Of a stretch of 64,000 nt of DNA, positions 15,093 to 22,293 are shown piece after piece. The first letter of the stretch is position 1. Each line of letters starts with the position of its first letter. The notes beneath the pieces were generated by a model. The model did no database searches. It saw nothing but the letters and a program-made list of their open reading frames with translations, and was not told the origin of the DNA. The position numbers and the translations under genes are program-made. Source of the stretch: Hoeflea_A sp040932035. GTDB lineage: Bacteria > Pseudomonadota > Alphaproteobacteria > Rhizobiales > Rhizobiaceae. Where the stretch lies: assembly GCF_040932035.1 (NCBI RefSeq), contig NZ_JBFRBB010000003.1, positions 124,001 to 188,000 of the forward strand. Direction: 5' to 3'.

Positions 15093-15927
15093 GATCCTGA
15101 ACTGGTCCTGTGTCGACGGGCCGGGCAATCGGATGGTTCTGTTTTTTCAGGGCTGCAATTACAACTGCGCGGCCTGTCATAACCCGCACACCATAGGCCA
15201 GTGCAACAATTGCGGCGATTGCATCCCGGCTTGTGCGCCGCAAGCTCTTTCACTGGTTGATGGCAGGATATCGTTTGAGGCTGACCTGTGCACCCATTGC
15301 GATGAATGCCTGAAGGCTTGCCAGATCAACGCCAATCCGATGGTTCAGACCTACAGCGTAAAGGACATTTGCGCTTTGCTGCGTGAAAATATCAGCTTTC
15401 TGTCCGGCATCACCGTTTCCGGCGGCGAAGCGACGCTGCATCTGCCGTTCATCAAGGCGCTGTTTTCGGAAACCGGAAAAGATCCGAAGCTGAAGCACCT
15501 GAGCCGCTTTATCGACAGCAATGGCCATCTCGGGACCACCGCCTGGCAATCTGTGCTTGATGTAACGGATGGCTTTATGCTCGATATCAAGGCCTTTGAT
15601 CCCGAGCTGCACATGCGCTTGACCGGGCGAAAAAATGACCGCAGTCTCGCAAGTGTCCGGATGCTTCATGAAGCAGGAAAACTTTATGAATTGCGATTCC
15701 TGATGATCCCCGGCCGGACGGACAGCGAGACCGAAATCAAAAGTCTGATCGAATTTGCCCGAACCCTGGATGGCCCGGTGCGCATAAGGCTGAACGCGTT
15801 CCGTACCCACGGTGTCCGCGGGGAGGCTGCCGGTTGGCCGCCTGTGGCACGCGCAAGGGTCGAGACCGCGGCCGGCATGCTCAGGCATGCCAACCTTGGG
15901 CCCGTCGAACTGCCCGCACTTTGGTGA
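15064..15927 (+). CDS. yjjW: YjjW family glycyl radical enzyme activase (radical SAM)
   Basis: 287 residues. The radical-SAM CxxxCxxC motif is at Cys31/Cys35/Cys38 (CNYNCAAC), preceded by the activase block SCVDGPGNRMVLFFQGC. Two ferredoxin-type clusters follow: CNNCGDCIPAC (Cys47, 50, 53, 57) and CTHCDECLKAC (Cys76, 79, 82, 86). It would use S-adenosylmethionine and one electron to abstract hydrogen from the glycine of YjjI. The 29-bp overlap with yjjI implies translational coupling and dedicated partnership. The three-cluster architecture matches the larger activases and not the short PflA. Confidence 0.9.
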   Translation: MNSLRAPISKILNWSCVDGPGNRMVLFFQGCNYNCAACHNPHTIGQCNNCGDCIPACAPQALSLVDGRISFEADLCTHCDECLKACQINANPMVQTYSVKDICALLRENISFLSGITVSGGEATLHLPFIKALFSETGKDPKLKHLSRFIDSNGHLGTTAWQSVLDVTDGFMLDIKAFDPELHMRLTGRKNDRSLASVRMLHEAGKLYELRFLMIPGRTDSETEIKSLIEFARTLDGPVRIRLNAFRTHGVRGEAAGWPPVARARVETAAGMLRHANLGPVELPALW

Positions 15928-16006
15928 CGGATTGTAGCTGACAAAGGCGGCCGGAGTTTCTCGAACGGTCTGAAAATGCGCTGGCATCCGGTGGCCACCG
16001 TCAGCC

Positions 16007-16969
16007 CTATAATTCACCCGGCATGAAGGCTTTGATTGCTGCCATGACCTGCTCCCGGAAGATATCGGCTTCCTGGAACAGTTCGTGTTGGGCGTGGTCG
16101 ATGGTGATCAGTTCGCTGGCGCGGAAGTGGGAGGCCAGTTCCTCGACGGTTTCGATCGGTACGATCGTGTCGGCGCCGGCGCCAAGAAGCAGTGTCGGGA
16201 TGCGGATCGAAGCAAGGTGCGCGGGCCTGTGCACGCGCTTCATCGCTCGGAAACATTCGGACAGCCAGCGAAAGGTCGGGCCACCAAGGATAAAGTCCGG
16301 GCAGGTATCGTAGATGGCCCGGTTACGAGCAAATCTCTGACGGTCCGACGTCAGACTGTTGCCTTCGAATACGAGATTGCTTCGCTTGTTGCCGGTGGGA
16401 GATTTCCTGCCAAAACCAAACATACTGGCCGCCCCAACCATGAAGCGCAGCATCGGCTCGCCGAACCGGCCGTCCTGCATGCCGACAAAGGGGGCTGAAA
16501 GCGCCATTTTTTCAACGCGGTTGGCAAGGCGCGGCGCAGCTGAAAGTGCGATCAGGCTGCCGGTCGAATGGCCGATTATGAAAAAGGGCAGACGCGCATC
16601 CGGCAGGACGATGTTTTCCAGAAAATACTCAAGATCGTCCTCGTAGTCCGAAAACCGCTGTACGTGGCCGGCGATTGAATTCTTCAAAAGCCTTTCCGAT
16701 CCGCCCTGGCCGCGCCAGTCGAACGTCGCGACCCACAGGCCGGCGTCGGTGAGGTCGCGGATCGTTTCGTAGTATTTCTCGATGGTCTCGTTACGACCCT
16801 GTAGCAGAACGACCGTGCCCGATGCCCGGGTAACGCTGGAACGAAAAATCGCGTAGCGTAGCTTCTTGTTGTCGCGGGTTTCGAAGTAGCCGGCAGTGGC
16901 GTTTTCCGGCGCCGGATTGTCCGGCGTGTCGTGGATGATGTTTTCGGGTTTGGGTGCGCTTTGGTCCAT
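16007..16969 (-). CDS. Alpha/beta hydrolase, lysophospholipase (PldB)-like
   Basis: 320 residues. The nucleophile elbow GHSTG is at residues 133-137; an oxyanion region appears as LLQGRNETIEKY, and late DTIVP and DHAQHELFQE blocks carry the presumed Asp and His of the triad. The FDWRGQGGSERL motif is characteristic of the Hydrolase_4/PldB-monoacylglycerol lipase group. No signal peptide is evident, so it is probably cytoplasmic or membrane-associated. It converges with yjjW. The substrate (lysophospholipid or monoacylglycerol) is inferred from family. Confidence 0.85.
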   Translation of the reverse strand: MDQSAPKPENIIHDTPDNPAPENATAGYFETRDNKKLRYAIFRSSVTRASGTVVLLQGRNETIEKYYETIRDLTDAGLWVATFDWRGQGGSERLLKNSIAGHVQRFSDYEDDLEYFLENIVLPDARLPFFIIGHSTGSLIALSAAPRLANRVEKMALSAPFVGMQDGRFGEPMLRFMVGAASMFGFGRKSPTGNKRSNLVFEGNSLTSDRQRFARNRAIYDTCPDFILGGPTFRWLSECFRAMKRVHRPAHLASIRIPTLLLGAGADTIVPIETVEELASHFRASELITIDHAQHELFQEADIFREQVMAAIKAFMPGEL

Positions 16970-17051
16970 GTTTCTATTGAACCTTTCTGGCCGTGCTGAT
17001 CAAGGGTCAATGTGCTTTAAAAACAGGGGCATTCACGGTTATTGCAGATAT

Positions 17052-17080
17052 CTTGAAACGCTGCTTTGCAGTCACCATTT
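17052..17080 (+). promoter_or_regulatory. RpoH (sigma-32)-type promoter of the small heat-shock gene
   Basis: CTTGAA (17052-17057) and CCATTT (17075-17080) are separated by 17 bp, in good agreement with the alphaproteobacterial RpoH consensus (CTTGAA, 16-17 bp, CCANAT). The predicted start near 17087 leaves a ~98-nt untranslated leader before the Hsp20 start codon. Confidence 0.8.
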
Positions 17081-17086
17081 ATAGCT

Positions 17087-17184
17087 TGCAGGCGCCATTC
17101 CGGGCCTGCTGGCTCGATGGCCTGCCGCCAAGCGGGGGTATCCGAAGCCAAGACCAAAACAGTCGCTCAATGGAGGACAAGACC
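17087..17184 (+). promoter_or_regulatory. ROSE-like RNA thermometer in the hsp20 leader
   Basis: The ~98-nt leader is the size expected of a ROSE element. At its 5' end GCAGGC (17088-17093) pairs with GCCTGC (17104-17109). At its 3' end GTCGCT (17162-17167) can pair with AGGAC (17174-17178), which contains the Shine-Dalgarno sequence, leaving a six-base loop and one bulged G. The UCGCU stretch fits the ROSE U(U/C)GCU signature that masks the ribosome site with a weak, G-bulged helix that melts on heating. The middle hairpins are less clear. Inferred by manual folding only. Confidence 0.65.
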
Positions 17185-17658
17185 ATGCGTCATGTCGATT
17201 TTTCACCCCTTTATCGCTCCACCGTCGGATTTGACCGGCTCTTTACCATGCTGGACAGCCTTGCCCAGCCTGACCAGGGCCAGACCTACCCTCCCTACAA
17301 TATCGAAAGAACAGGCGACAACGCCTACCGGATCACCATGGCCGTCGCCGGCTTCGGTGAAGACGAACTTTCCATCGAGGCACGCGAACACGTGCTGACG
17401 GTCAAGGGCGAAAAGACGGACAACAGCGGCAGCGACGAAGGCGAATTCCTTTATCGCGGTATCGCCAAGCGCGCTTTTGAACGCCGCTTCCAGCTCGCCG
17501 AATATGTGGAAGTCAACGGAGCCAAGCTCGAAAACGGACTGCTTCACGTGGACCTCGTGCGCGAAATTCCCGAGGCCATGAAACCGCGCCGTATTGAAAT
17601 CACGGCCGATAAATCAGCAGATACGACCAAGCAGATCGAAGCCGAAACGGTCGCCTGA
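17185..17658 (+). CDS. Small heat-shock protein, Hsp20/IbpA family
   Basis: 157 residues from the ATG at 17185, seven bases after AGGA. An N-terminal arm with DFSPLYRSTVGFDRLF, then an alpha-crystallin domain (residues ~33-130: YPPYNIERTGDNAYRITMAV, ELSIEAREHVLTVKG, GLLHVDLVREIPE). It is an ATP-independent cytoplasmic chaperone that holds unfolding proteins for DnaK/ClpB. An RpoH-type promoter and a ROSE-like leader predict heat control of both transcription and translation. The frame continues upstream to 16993, but those codons lie in the promoter and leader. A strong bidirectional terminator follows. Confidence 0.93.
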   Translation: MRHVDFSPLYRSTVGFDRLFTMLDSLAQPDQGQTYPPYNIERTGDNAYRITMAVAGFGEDELSIEAREHVLTVKGEKTDNSGSDEGEFLYRGIAKRAFERRFQLAEYVEVNGAKLENGLLHVDLVREIPEAMKPRRIEITADKSADTTKQIEAETVA

Positions 17659-17679
17659 CCATTTTGGGCAGACTAACGA

Positions 17680-17707
17680 AAACGGCGCCTTGATCGGCGC
17701 CGTTTTT
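17680..17707. terminator. Bidirectional rho-independent terminator
   Basis: The inverted repeat AACGGCGCC ... GGCGCCGTT has nine-base arms, a T-run after the right arm and an A-run before the left arm, so it works on both strands. It lies between convergent genes: hsp20 ending at 17658 and the DoxX gene ending at 17710. Confidence 0.93.
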
Positions 17708-17709
17708 GC

Positions 17710-18288
17710 TTATGCGGGCAATGGTCCCGTCAATCGCGCGTTCCACCATCGGGAGATCAGCGTATCCAGCGATATGAGGCCAGGGCCTTTGACGGCCACG
17801 TAGATGAGCGGTGTAATCCAGAACAGCCGCTGGTCGAGAATTTCGCCGGGCTGGCCGTTGAAAAGCGTGCCCAGCGCAACGCCATGGCCGGTCGCGTCCA
17901 CATAGGTCTGCACGAACACAAAAGCGATCATGCCTACGGCACCGACGCGGGCGAACAGACCGATAATCACCAGGACCGGGAGAATGAACTCCCCGTAGGT
18001 TCCTGCATAGACCATGATGTGTGCCGGCAGAGGCAGCGCGCTTGCTTCATATCCGGCGGCCTCGAAGGCCTTGCCTGCGATCTGGATGTAGGCGCTGTCT
18101 GTTACCTCGAACATACCAAGCAACCCGTCTCCAATCTTGGTTTTGGCCGAGTTCAGGTAATAAACGTAGAGCGTGGCGGCGATGACGAAACGTGAGAACA
18201 GACCGAGGAACCAACCGGCTGTAATTGTCTCGACCGCACCAAACACTCCGTCATGCAGCCGGCGTATCATTTCAATGAGCGACGTCAT
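17710..18288 (-). CDS. DoxX family membrane protein of the bufferin operon
   Basis: 192 residues with four to five hydrophobic segments and the DoxX pattern (FVIAATLYVYYLNSAKTK, GEFILPVLVIIGLFARVGA, FWITPLIYVAVKGPG). The start codon overlaps the stop of bufC in an ATGA, so it is the distal gene of bufA-bufB-bufC-doxX. DoxX proteins are inner-membrane proteins often encoded with DUF692/DUF2063 genes and linked to redox or metal stress; the role in bufferin biology is not established. It ends at the shared bidirectional terminator. Confidence 0.88.
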   Translation of the reverse strand: MTSLIEMIRRLHDGVFGAVETITAGWFLGLFSRFVIAATLYVYYLNSAKTKIGDGLLGMFEVTDSAYIQIAGKAFEAAGYEASALPLPAHIMVYAGTYGEFILPVLVIIGLFARVGAVGMIAFVFVQTYVDATGHGVALGTLFNGQPGEILDQRLFWITPLIYVAVKGPGLISLDTLISRWWNARLTGPLPA

Positions 18289-19112
18289 GGTTTGTGTCCC
18301 TTTTCGTTCTTGTCCTGGGATGCAATTCCGGTGAATACACCGGCTTCCAGCATGGCTGCGATTGCCTGTGCCAGATCGAAATCTTGTGTTTCTTCCATGG
18401 CCGAGCCGGCAGCCTTGCCCAGTGTGTCGCCGTTGATCAGCGCCTGCAGAAATGCAGCGCCTCCCGGCGGCAAATGTCTTATCTCGACATCGAATTCGCG
18501 CCGCGTAATCAGCCCGTCCTCGGCGGTGCCGGGGTCGATCCCCGAAAGGTCTTTGCCTGCGCGGTTCGCCGAAAAGATCGATACCGCTGCATAGGTCGAG
18601 CGAACGATATGCGCTGCCGGATGGGCATTAAAACACTGAGCCGCGAGATCTTCCGGGGGAACGGCACCGAGCTCCGCCGGGTCCATCGCCGGTACATCGG
18701 CCGCGTGGAATGCGTCCAGCCAGGCACGCTCGATCCGGGCGACGTCCGGCAGGTAGCTGAGTTTTTCGACCGGCTCGAATTTTTCGAGAAAGGCAGGAAA
18801 ACCTGAGCCATAGCGAAACAACAGCGGTGAGGATGGCTGTTCGCTCCGGACATAGATCTTGGCCATTGCGCGAAAGAACTCGTCGCCAACGAGGCGGTGA
18901 ACAGCAGGATAGATATCGCAAAGCGCCCCAACGAGGCCGACCGTCACATTGTTGCGGTAGACATTGAACCGTTTGGCGGCCTTCTTGCCTTGCGGGCCGA
19001 CAATGCCTTGCGGCGTCGGCAGGTCCGGGTCAAGCAGGGCGTCGGAGAACGGCTCCAGGCTTGCCGCACCGGCGGTCCCGCCTGCGCGCTTCGTTTTAGC
19101 CGTTTGCGGCAT
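18285..19112 (-). CDS. bufC: BufC/HvfC family (DUF2063) MNIO partner protein
   Basis: 275 residues from the ATG at 19112. The frame extends to 19220, but that part overlaps bufB out of phase, and the chosen start leaves a 17-bp overlap with bufB. The DUF2063 N-terminal domain is clear: RFNVYRNNVTVGLVGALCDI, YPAVHRLVGDEFFRAMAKIY and YLPDVARIERAWLDAFHA. Structurally characterised relatives are RiPP-recognition partners that bind the precursor leader and deliver it to the DUF692 oxidase. The label 'DNA-binding' often attached to this family is historical. ATGA overlap with the doxX gene follows. Confidence 0.88.
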   Translation of the reverse strand: MPQTAKTKRAGGTAGAASLEPFSDALLDPDLPTPQGIVGPQGKKAAKRFNVYRNNVTVGLVGALCDIYPAVHRLVGDEFFRAMAKIYVRSEQPSSPLLFRYGSGFPAFLEKFEPVEKLSYLPDVARIERAWLDAFHAADVPAMDPAELGAVPPEDLAAQCFNAHPAAHIVRSTYAAVSIFSANRAGKDLSGIDPGTAEDGLITRREFDVEIRHLPPGGAAFLQALINGDTLGKAAGSAMEETQDFDLAQAIAAMLEAGVFTGIASQDKNEKGHKP

Positions 19113-20019
19113 GGCGGCTCCCCAGCAGGTAGTTGGTAGCCCGCCGCTCGAGAATTTCATCGGCCCGCTTTGCCTCATGACGCAGGACCGGCCAGTCGGG
19201 AACATTGTTGTCCCATTCAATCAGTGTCGGAACCGGCCCCATCTGACCGATGACAATGTCGTAGAGTTTCCAGACCTCGTCGTCGACTGGGCGGTCATGC
19301 GCGTCAATCAATAGCGGTTCGCCTTCGTCATCGACGTCCGGTGCGTGGCCGGCGAGGTGTATCTCCTCGACCTTCTCCAGCGGAAATTCGGAGAGATATG
19401 TCAGTGGGCGGTATTTCTGGTTGGTGGCCGAGACGAAGACATTGTTGATGTCGAGCAGCAGGCCGCAGCCGCTGCGCTCGGCAATCTGCGCAATGAATTC
19501 CGTTTCGCTCATGGTCGACCGCTCGAACTGCACATAGGTCGACGGGTTCTCAAGCAGGATCTTGCGGCCGAGCGCGTCCTGGAGCTGACCGATGTGACTG
19601 CAAACCCGGTCGAGCGTCTGCTTGTCGTAGGGAACGGGCAGGAGGTCATTGAAATAGTTGGCGTCGTGAGTGGACCAGGCAAGATGCTCGGAAACGAGAC
19701 CGGGCTGGTAGCGGTCAACGACACGTTTCAGACGTTTGACGTGTTCGTGGTCAATGCCGTTTTCACTGCCGATCGAAAGGCCGACCCCATGAACGGATAG
19801 CGGAAAATTCTGGCGAATAGCGGTAAGTGCGCGATGCGGTGCGCCGCCTTCACCCATGTAGTTTTCCGCGTGGATTTCCAGAAAGCCGATGCGGTATTCA
19901 TCGTTCAAAATGGCATCGACATGATCCGGTTTCAGACCTGCGCCGGCGCGTGCGGGGATGGTGCTGTCCGTGAAACGGGCACCGACATCGGTGTCTGCCC
20001 AGGAGGCTTTGTTCGTCAT
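19096..20019 (-). CDS. bufB: BufB, DUF692 multinuclear non-heme iron oxidase (MNIO)
   Basis: 307 residues, TIM-barrel DUF692 family. Candidate iron ligands lie in EIHAENYMG, SVHGVGLSIG, LVSEHLAW, LLENPSTY, LLLDINNVFVSA and EIHLAGHAPD. MNIO enzymes use a mixed-valent iron centre and oxygen to rebuild cysteines in ribosomal peptides (methanobactin MbnB, TglH). In bufferin systems the homologue converts the inner cysteines of BufA to thiooxazole-type heterocycles that bind copper. It sits directly downstream of a bufA-type gene and overlaps bufC, so it belongs to a complete biosynthetic unit. Product chemistry is inferred from the family. Confidence 0.92.
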   Translation of the reverse strand: MTNKASWADTDVGARFTDSTIPARAGAGLKPDHVDAILNDEYRIGFLEIHAENYMGEGGAPHRALTAIRQNFPLSVHGVGLSIGSENGIDHEHVKRLKRVVDRYQPGLVSEHLAWSTHDANYFNDLLPVPYDKQTLDRVCSHIGQLQDALGRKILLENPSTYVQFERSTMSETEFIAQIAERSGCGLLLDINNVFVSATNQKYRPLTYLSEFPLEKVEEIHLAGHAPDVDDEGEPLLIDAHDRPVDDEVWKLYDIVIGQMGPVPTLIEWDNNVPDWPVLRHEAKRADEILERRATNYLLGSRHAANG

Positions 20020-20043
20020 AGAATTTCTCCCGCTTCACCGGAT

Positions 20044-20077
20044 TGCCGACCACCCGTAACAACGCGGGCGGTCGGCA
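20044..20077 (-). promoter_or_regulatory. Intercistronic hairpin between bufA and bufB
   Basis: TGCCGACCACCCG (20044-20056) pairs with CGGGCGGTCGGCA (20065-20077), 12 of 13 positions complementary, loop of eight. No T-run follows on the minus strand. It may be a partial terminator or 3'-end stabiliser that lets the short precursor gene be expressed at a higher level than the modifying enzymes. Confidence 0.7.
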
Positions 20078-20093
20078 TAAATTCCGGCTTGGC

Positions 20094-20396
20094 TTAGGCC
20101 GGCAGGTCGCGATCGAGCGGCTCAAGCGAACCGGTGCGGCCATCCGGCAGGTTCATCGTGGTGCAGGTGCCGTCGCTGACCAGCTTCCAGGCATTGCCCT
20201 GATAATCGACGGTCGACGTTCCGGCGCAGGTGGTGCCGGGACCTGCCGCGCAGTCATTCTGACCGGCAAGGGAAACGCCGTAGCACTTTTCTTTGGCAGA
20301 GGCCGTGGTTGTCGAGGCAACGAGTGTTGCACCGGACAGGGCCATGGCAACCGCACCGGCAACAGCGGAAGCGCCAACAATTGTTTTCTTGGACAT
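20094..20396 (-). CDS. bufA: Bufferin precursor peptide BufA1 (DUF2282)
   Basis: 100 residues from the ATG at 20396, which follows AAGGAGATCATC. A signal peptide-like N-terminus with hydrophobic stretch (residues ~7-28) and a plausible cleavage after residue 34 (TASA/KEK) is followed by the DUF2282 core KCYGVSLAGQNDCAAGPGTT with four cysteines at 38, 49, 57 and 78. Bufferins are periplasmic copper-sequestering RiPPs in which MNIO oxidation modifies the inner cysteines. The operon order bufA-bufB-bufC-doxX fits the type 1 systems. Such operons are usually induced by copper. No ECF sigma gene is in this window. Confidence 0.9.
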   Translation of the reverse strand: MSKKTIVGASAVAGAVAMALSGATLVASTTTASAKEKCYGVSLAGQNDCAAGPGTTCAGTSTVDYQGNAWKLVSDGTCTTMNLPDGRTGSLEPLDRDLPA

Positions 20397-20430
20397 GATG
20401 ATCTCCTTGGGAGTTTTTGATTCAGATGGT

Positions 20431-20457
20431 GACACTTGTCTTTCCCCGGTGGTTGCC
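20431..20457 (-). promoter_or_regulatory. Candidate ECF-type promoter of the bufferin operon
   Basis: Minus-strand GGCAACC (20451-20457) and TGTC (20431-20434) are 16 bp apart, about 30-60 bp ahead of the bufA start. The pattern resembles the GTAACC-N16-CGWN type promoters of SigF-like ECF factors that control related copper operons in Caulobacter, but it deviates at several positions. Weak evidence. Confidence 0.3.
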
Positions 20458-20665
20458 GGGACGGGCGGAGTTTCTGAAAAATGCGGATAAATTGGAAATC
20501 AACAGCGTGTTATCTCCTGTAAGCCAGTCGTGACAAAAGTGTTATGTCCGGGCGCCGCAGAAAAAAATGCGGTCCACCCGGCAGTTTACACCGCTATCGG
20601 CGTTGCGTATCCGTTGCTTTCATTGCCACTGTGCCGGCAATCACCGGTGGGTTAGCGTCCCGATA

Positions 20666-21715
20666 TTATTCCAATGACTCGGCAAAACCGAGGACATGGT
20701 CCTCGGTGGTCGCGAATCCGGTAACGAGCCGCGTGATGAGTTCGTCATCACCGACAAGGCTGCTGGCGAAATTCGGCGTATGCCACTCGTAAAACCGGAC
20801 GCCTTTTTCGATCAGCATGTCAAACCGGTCGCGCCGCATGATGGCGAAGACTTCATTGGCCTGGCTGTCCCAGGCAAGGCGTGCATTGTCCGATGCCCTG
20901 ATGATCTCCTGAAGCCGGGAAGACATGTTGTTGGCGTGGGCGGCGACCTGCATCCACAGATCGTCCTCGAAATAGGCTTCAAACTGTGCCGCTATGAAGC
21001 GGGTCTTGGAAAACAGGTGGGCCGATCGTTTGCGAATGAACGGTAAGTCCTTCGCTTTTTCAGGATCGAATACGACCAGCGCCTCGGCGCACCAGCAACC
21101 GTTCTTGGTGCCGCCGAAGGAAAGAACATCGACGCCGCGCCGCCAGCTCATCTCGGCAGGGCTTGATCCAAGTCCTGCCATGGCATTTGCAAAGCGGGCG
21201 CCGTCCATGTGTAGCGATAGCCCGTGTTTTCGGCAGATTTCGGCGACGGCCTCAATTTCACCGTGCTCGTAAACGGTGCCGATTTCGGTGGACTGGGAGA
21301 TGCTGACGGCCATCGGCTGGCCGGCATGGACAAATTCTGGCGGAACACGGCCGATCGCGGCTTCGAGTTCCTGCGGATCGATTTTGCCGTAGGCGCCGTC
21401 CACACCTGCAAGGCGTATGCCCTGACCCAGGAATTCGGGTGCGCCGCCCTCATCGGCGATCAGATGGGCTTCCCGGTGACAAAAGGCAACGCCGCCCGGC
21501 CTGCTGACGGAAGCCATGGCGAGCGAATTGGCTGCCGTTCCGGTGCCGACAAAAAAGACGGCGACCTCGCGTTCGAATATCTCGTTGAACTTTGCCTCGA
21601 TTTTTTTGTCCAGATCGCTGCCTCCATAGGCGGCTGCAAAGCCGGATGCATGGCGGGTGAGCGATTCGGCGATAAGAGGATGTGCGCCTGCCCAATTGTC
21701 CGAGGAAAAATGCAT
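20666..21715 (-). CDS. ltaE: Low-specificity L-threonine aldolase family enzyme
   Basis: 349 residues, fold-type I PLP enzyme. The lysine for the PLP Schiff base is in SFGGTKNG, and the Asp for the cofactor ring in LHMDGARFANA. It is expected to cleave L-threonine or L-allo-threonine to glycine and acetaldehyde and could supply glycine. The start MHFSSDNWAGAHP is typical of family members. It stands alone on the minus strand, upstream of the bufferin operon with 269 bp between, so co-transcription is unlikely. Confidence 0.9.
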   Translation of the reverse strand: MHFSSDNWAGAHPLIAESLTRHASGFAAAYGGSDLDKKIEAKFNEIFEREVAVFFVGTGTAANSLAMASVSRPGGVAFCHREAHLIADEGGAPEFLGQGIRLAGVDGAYGKIDPQELEAAIGRVPPEFVHAGQPMAVSISQSTEIGTVYEHGEIEAVAEICRKHGLSLHMDGARFANAMAGLGSSPAEMSWRRGVDVLSFGGTKNGCWCAEALVVFDPEKAKDLPFIRKRSAHLFSKTRFIAAQFEAYFEDDLWMQVAAHANNMSSRLQEIIRASDNARLAWDSQANEVFAIMRRDRFDMLIEKGVRFYEWHTPNFASSLVGDDELITRLVTGFATTEDHVLGFAESLE

Positions 21716-22293
21716 GGGGGTCCTTTAGAGCAAACCTGATGATGTCCGCACATTCATGACACGGAATGCCTGCAAGGCAAAGCGCGCGTGTCAAACCGGT
21801 GTCTCCGGTCATAATGAAACCAAAACTGTCACGATGGTGAAATATTATGTCGCCAATTGTCCGGGTGTGGCAATATGCTGATGTTGCGGGTCACAAAAAT
21901 GACCCTGCCATCTTGCTCCCGGTGCCGGTTTCTGGCATACAGGGTCAAAATAGGACAGCCATACTGTCCTAATTGGATGCTCGAAACCGCATTTCAGGTT
22001 CGAATCCAAAAAGGCTACATTGGTGGCCGCAATGGGGAAGGGCGCCCGATCCGGGCTTGCAGGTCCGCATTGAAGCGCATGTCAAGTGACGGATTTCATT
22101 AGAAATTTGTCTTTGAACGGGCGCGAACGGTGTTTTGAAACCGGACCGTTTTGGACCGCAGAGCGCCGTAAATAGGCTAATTGCTCAAATTCGCCGCGTG
22201 ATAAAACTGTACCGGAATGAACCGAACCGGCACGGACAATCAGGTCGCCCCATGAAGCCGAACGGTTTCCCAGGCCATGACAGGAGGAAAAAG
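21716..22293. other. Divergent promoter region ltaE / gltB with inverted repeats
   Basis: A 578-bp spacer without a supported gene. Two clear inverted repeats sit ~320-400 bp before gltB: GGGTCA (21889-21894) / TGACCC (21901-21906), and TAGGACAG (21951-21958) / CTGTCCTA (21964-21971). A further GGGTCA half-site lies near 21942. They could be operator sites for nitrogen control of gltB or hairpins in a long leader. No U-run makes either a terminator. The frame 22135-22293 ahead of gltB is in phase but lacks coding character. Confidence 0.5.

Noticed and set aside
18285..19112. DUF2063 protein as a transcription factor of the operon
   Set aside because: The DNA-binding label is a legacy annotation; gene context next to the DUF692 oxidase supports the RiPP partner role.
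21951..21971. TAGGACAG/CTGTCCTA as a terminator of a minus- or plus-strand transcript
   Set aside because: No U-run on either side and no gene ends here.
21857..22102. 81-residue plus-strand frame upstream of gltB
   Set aside because: It spans the two inverted repeats and has no family resemblance.
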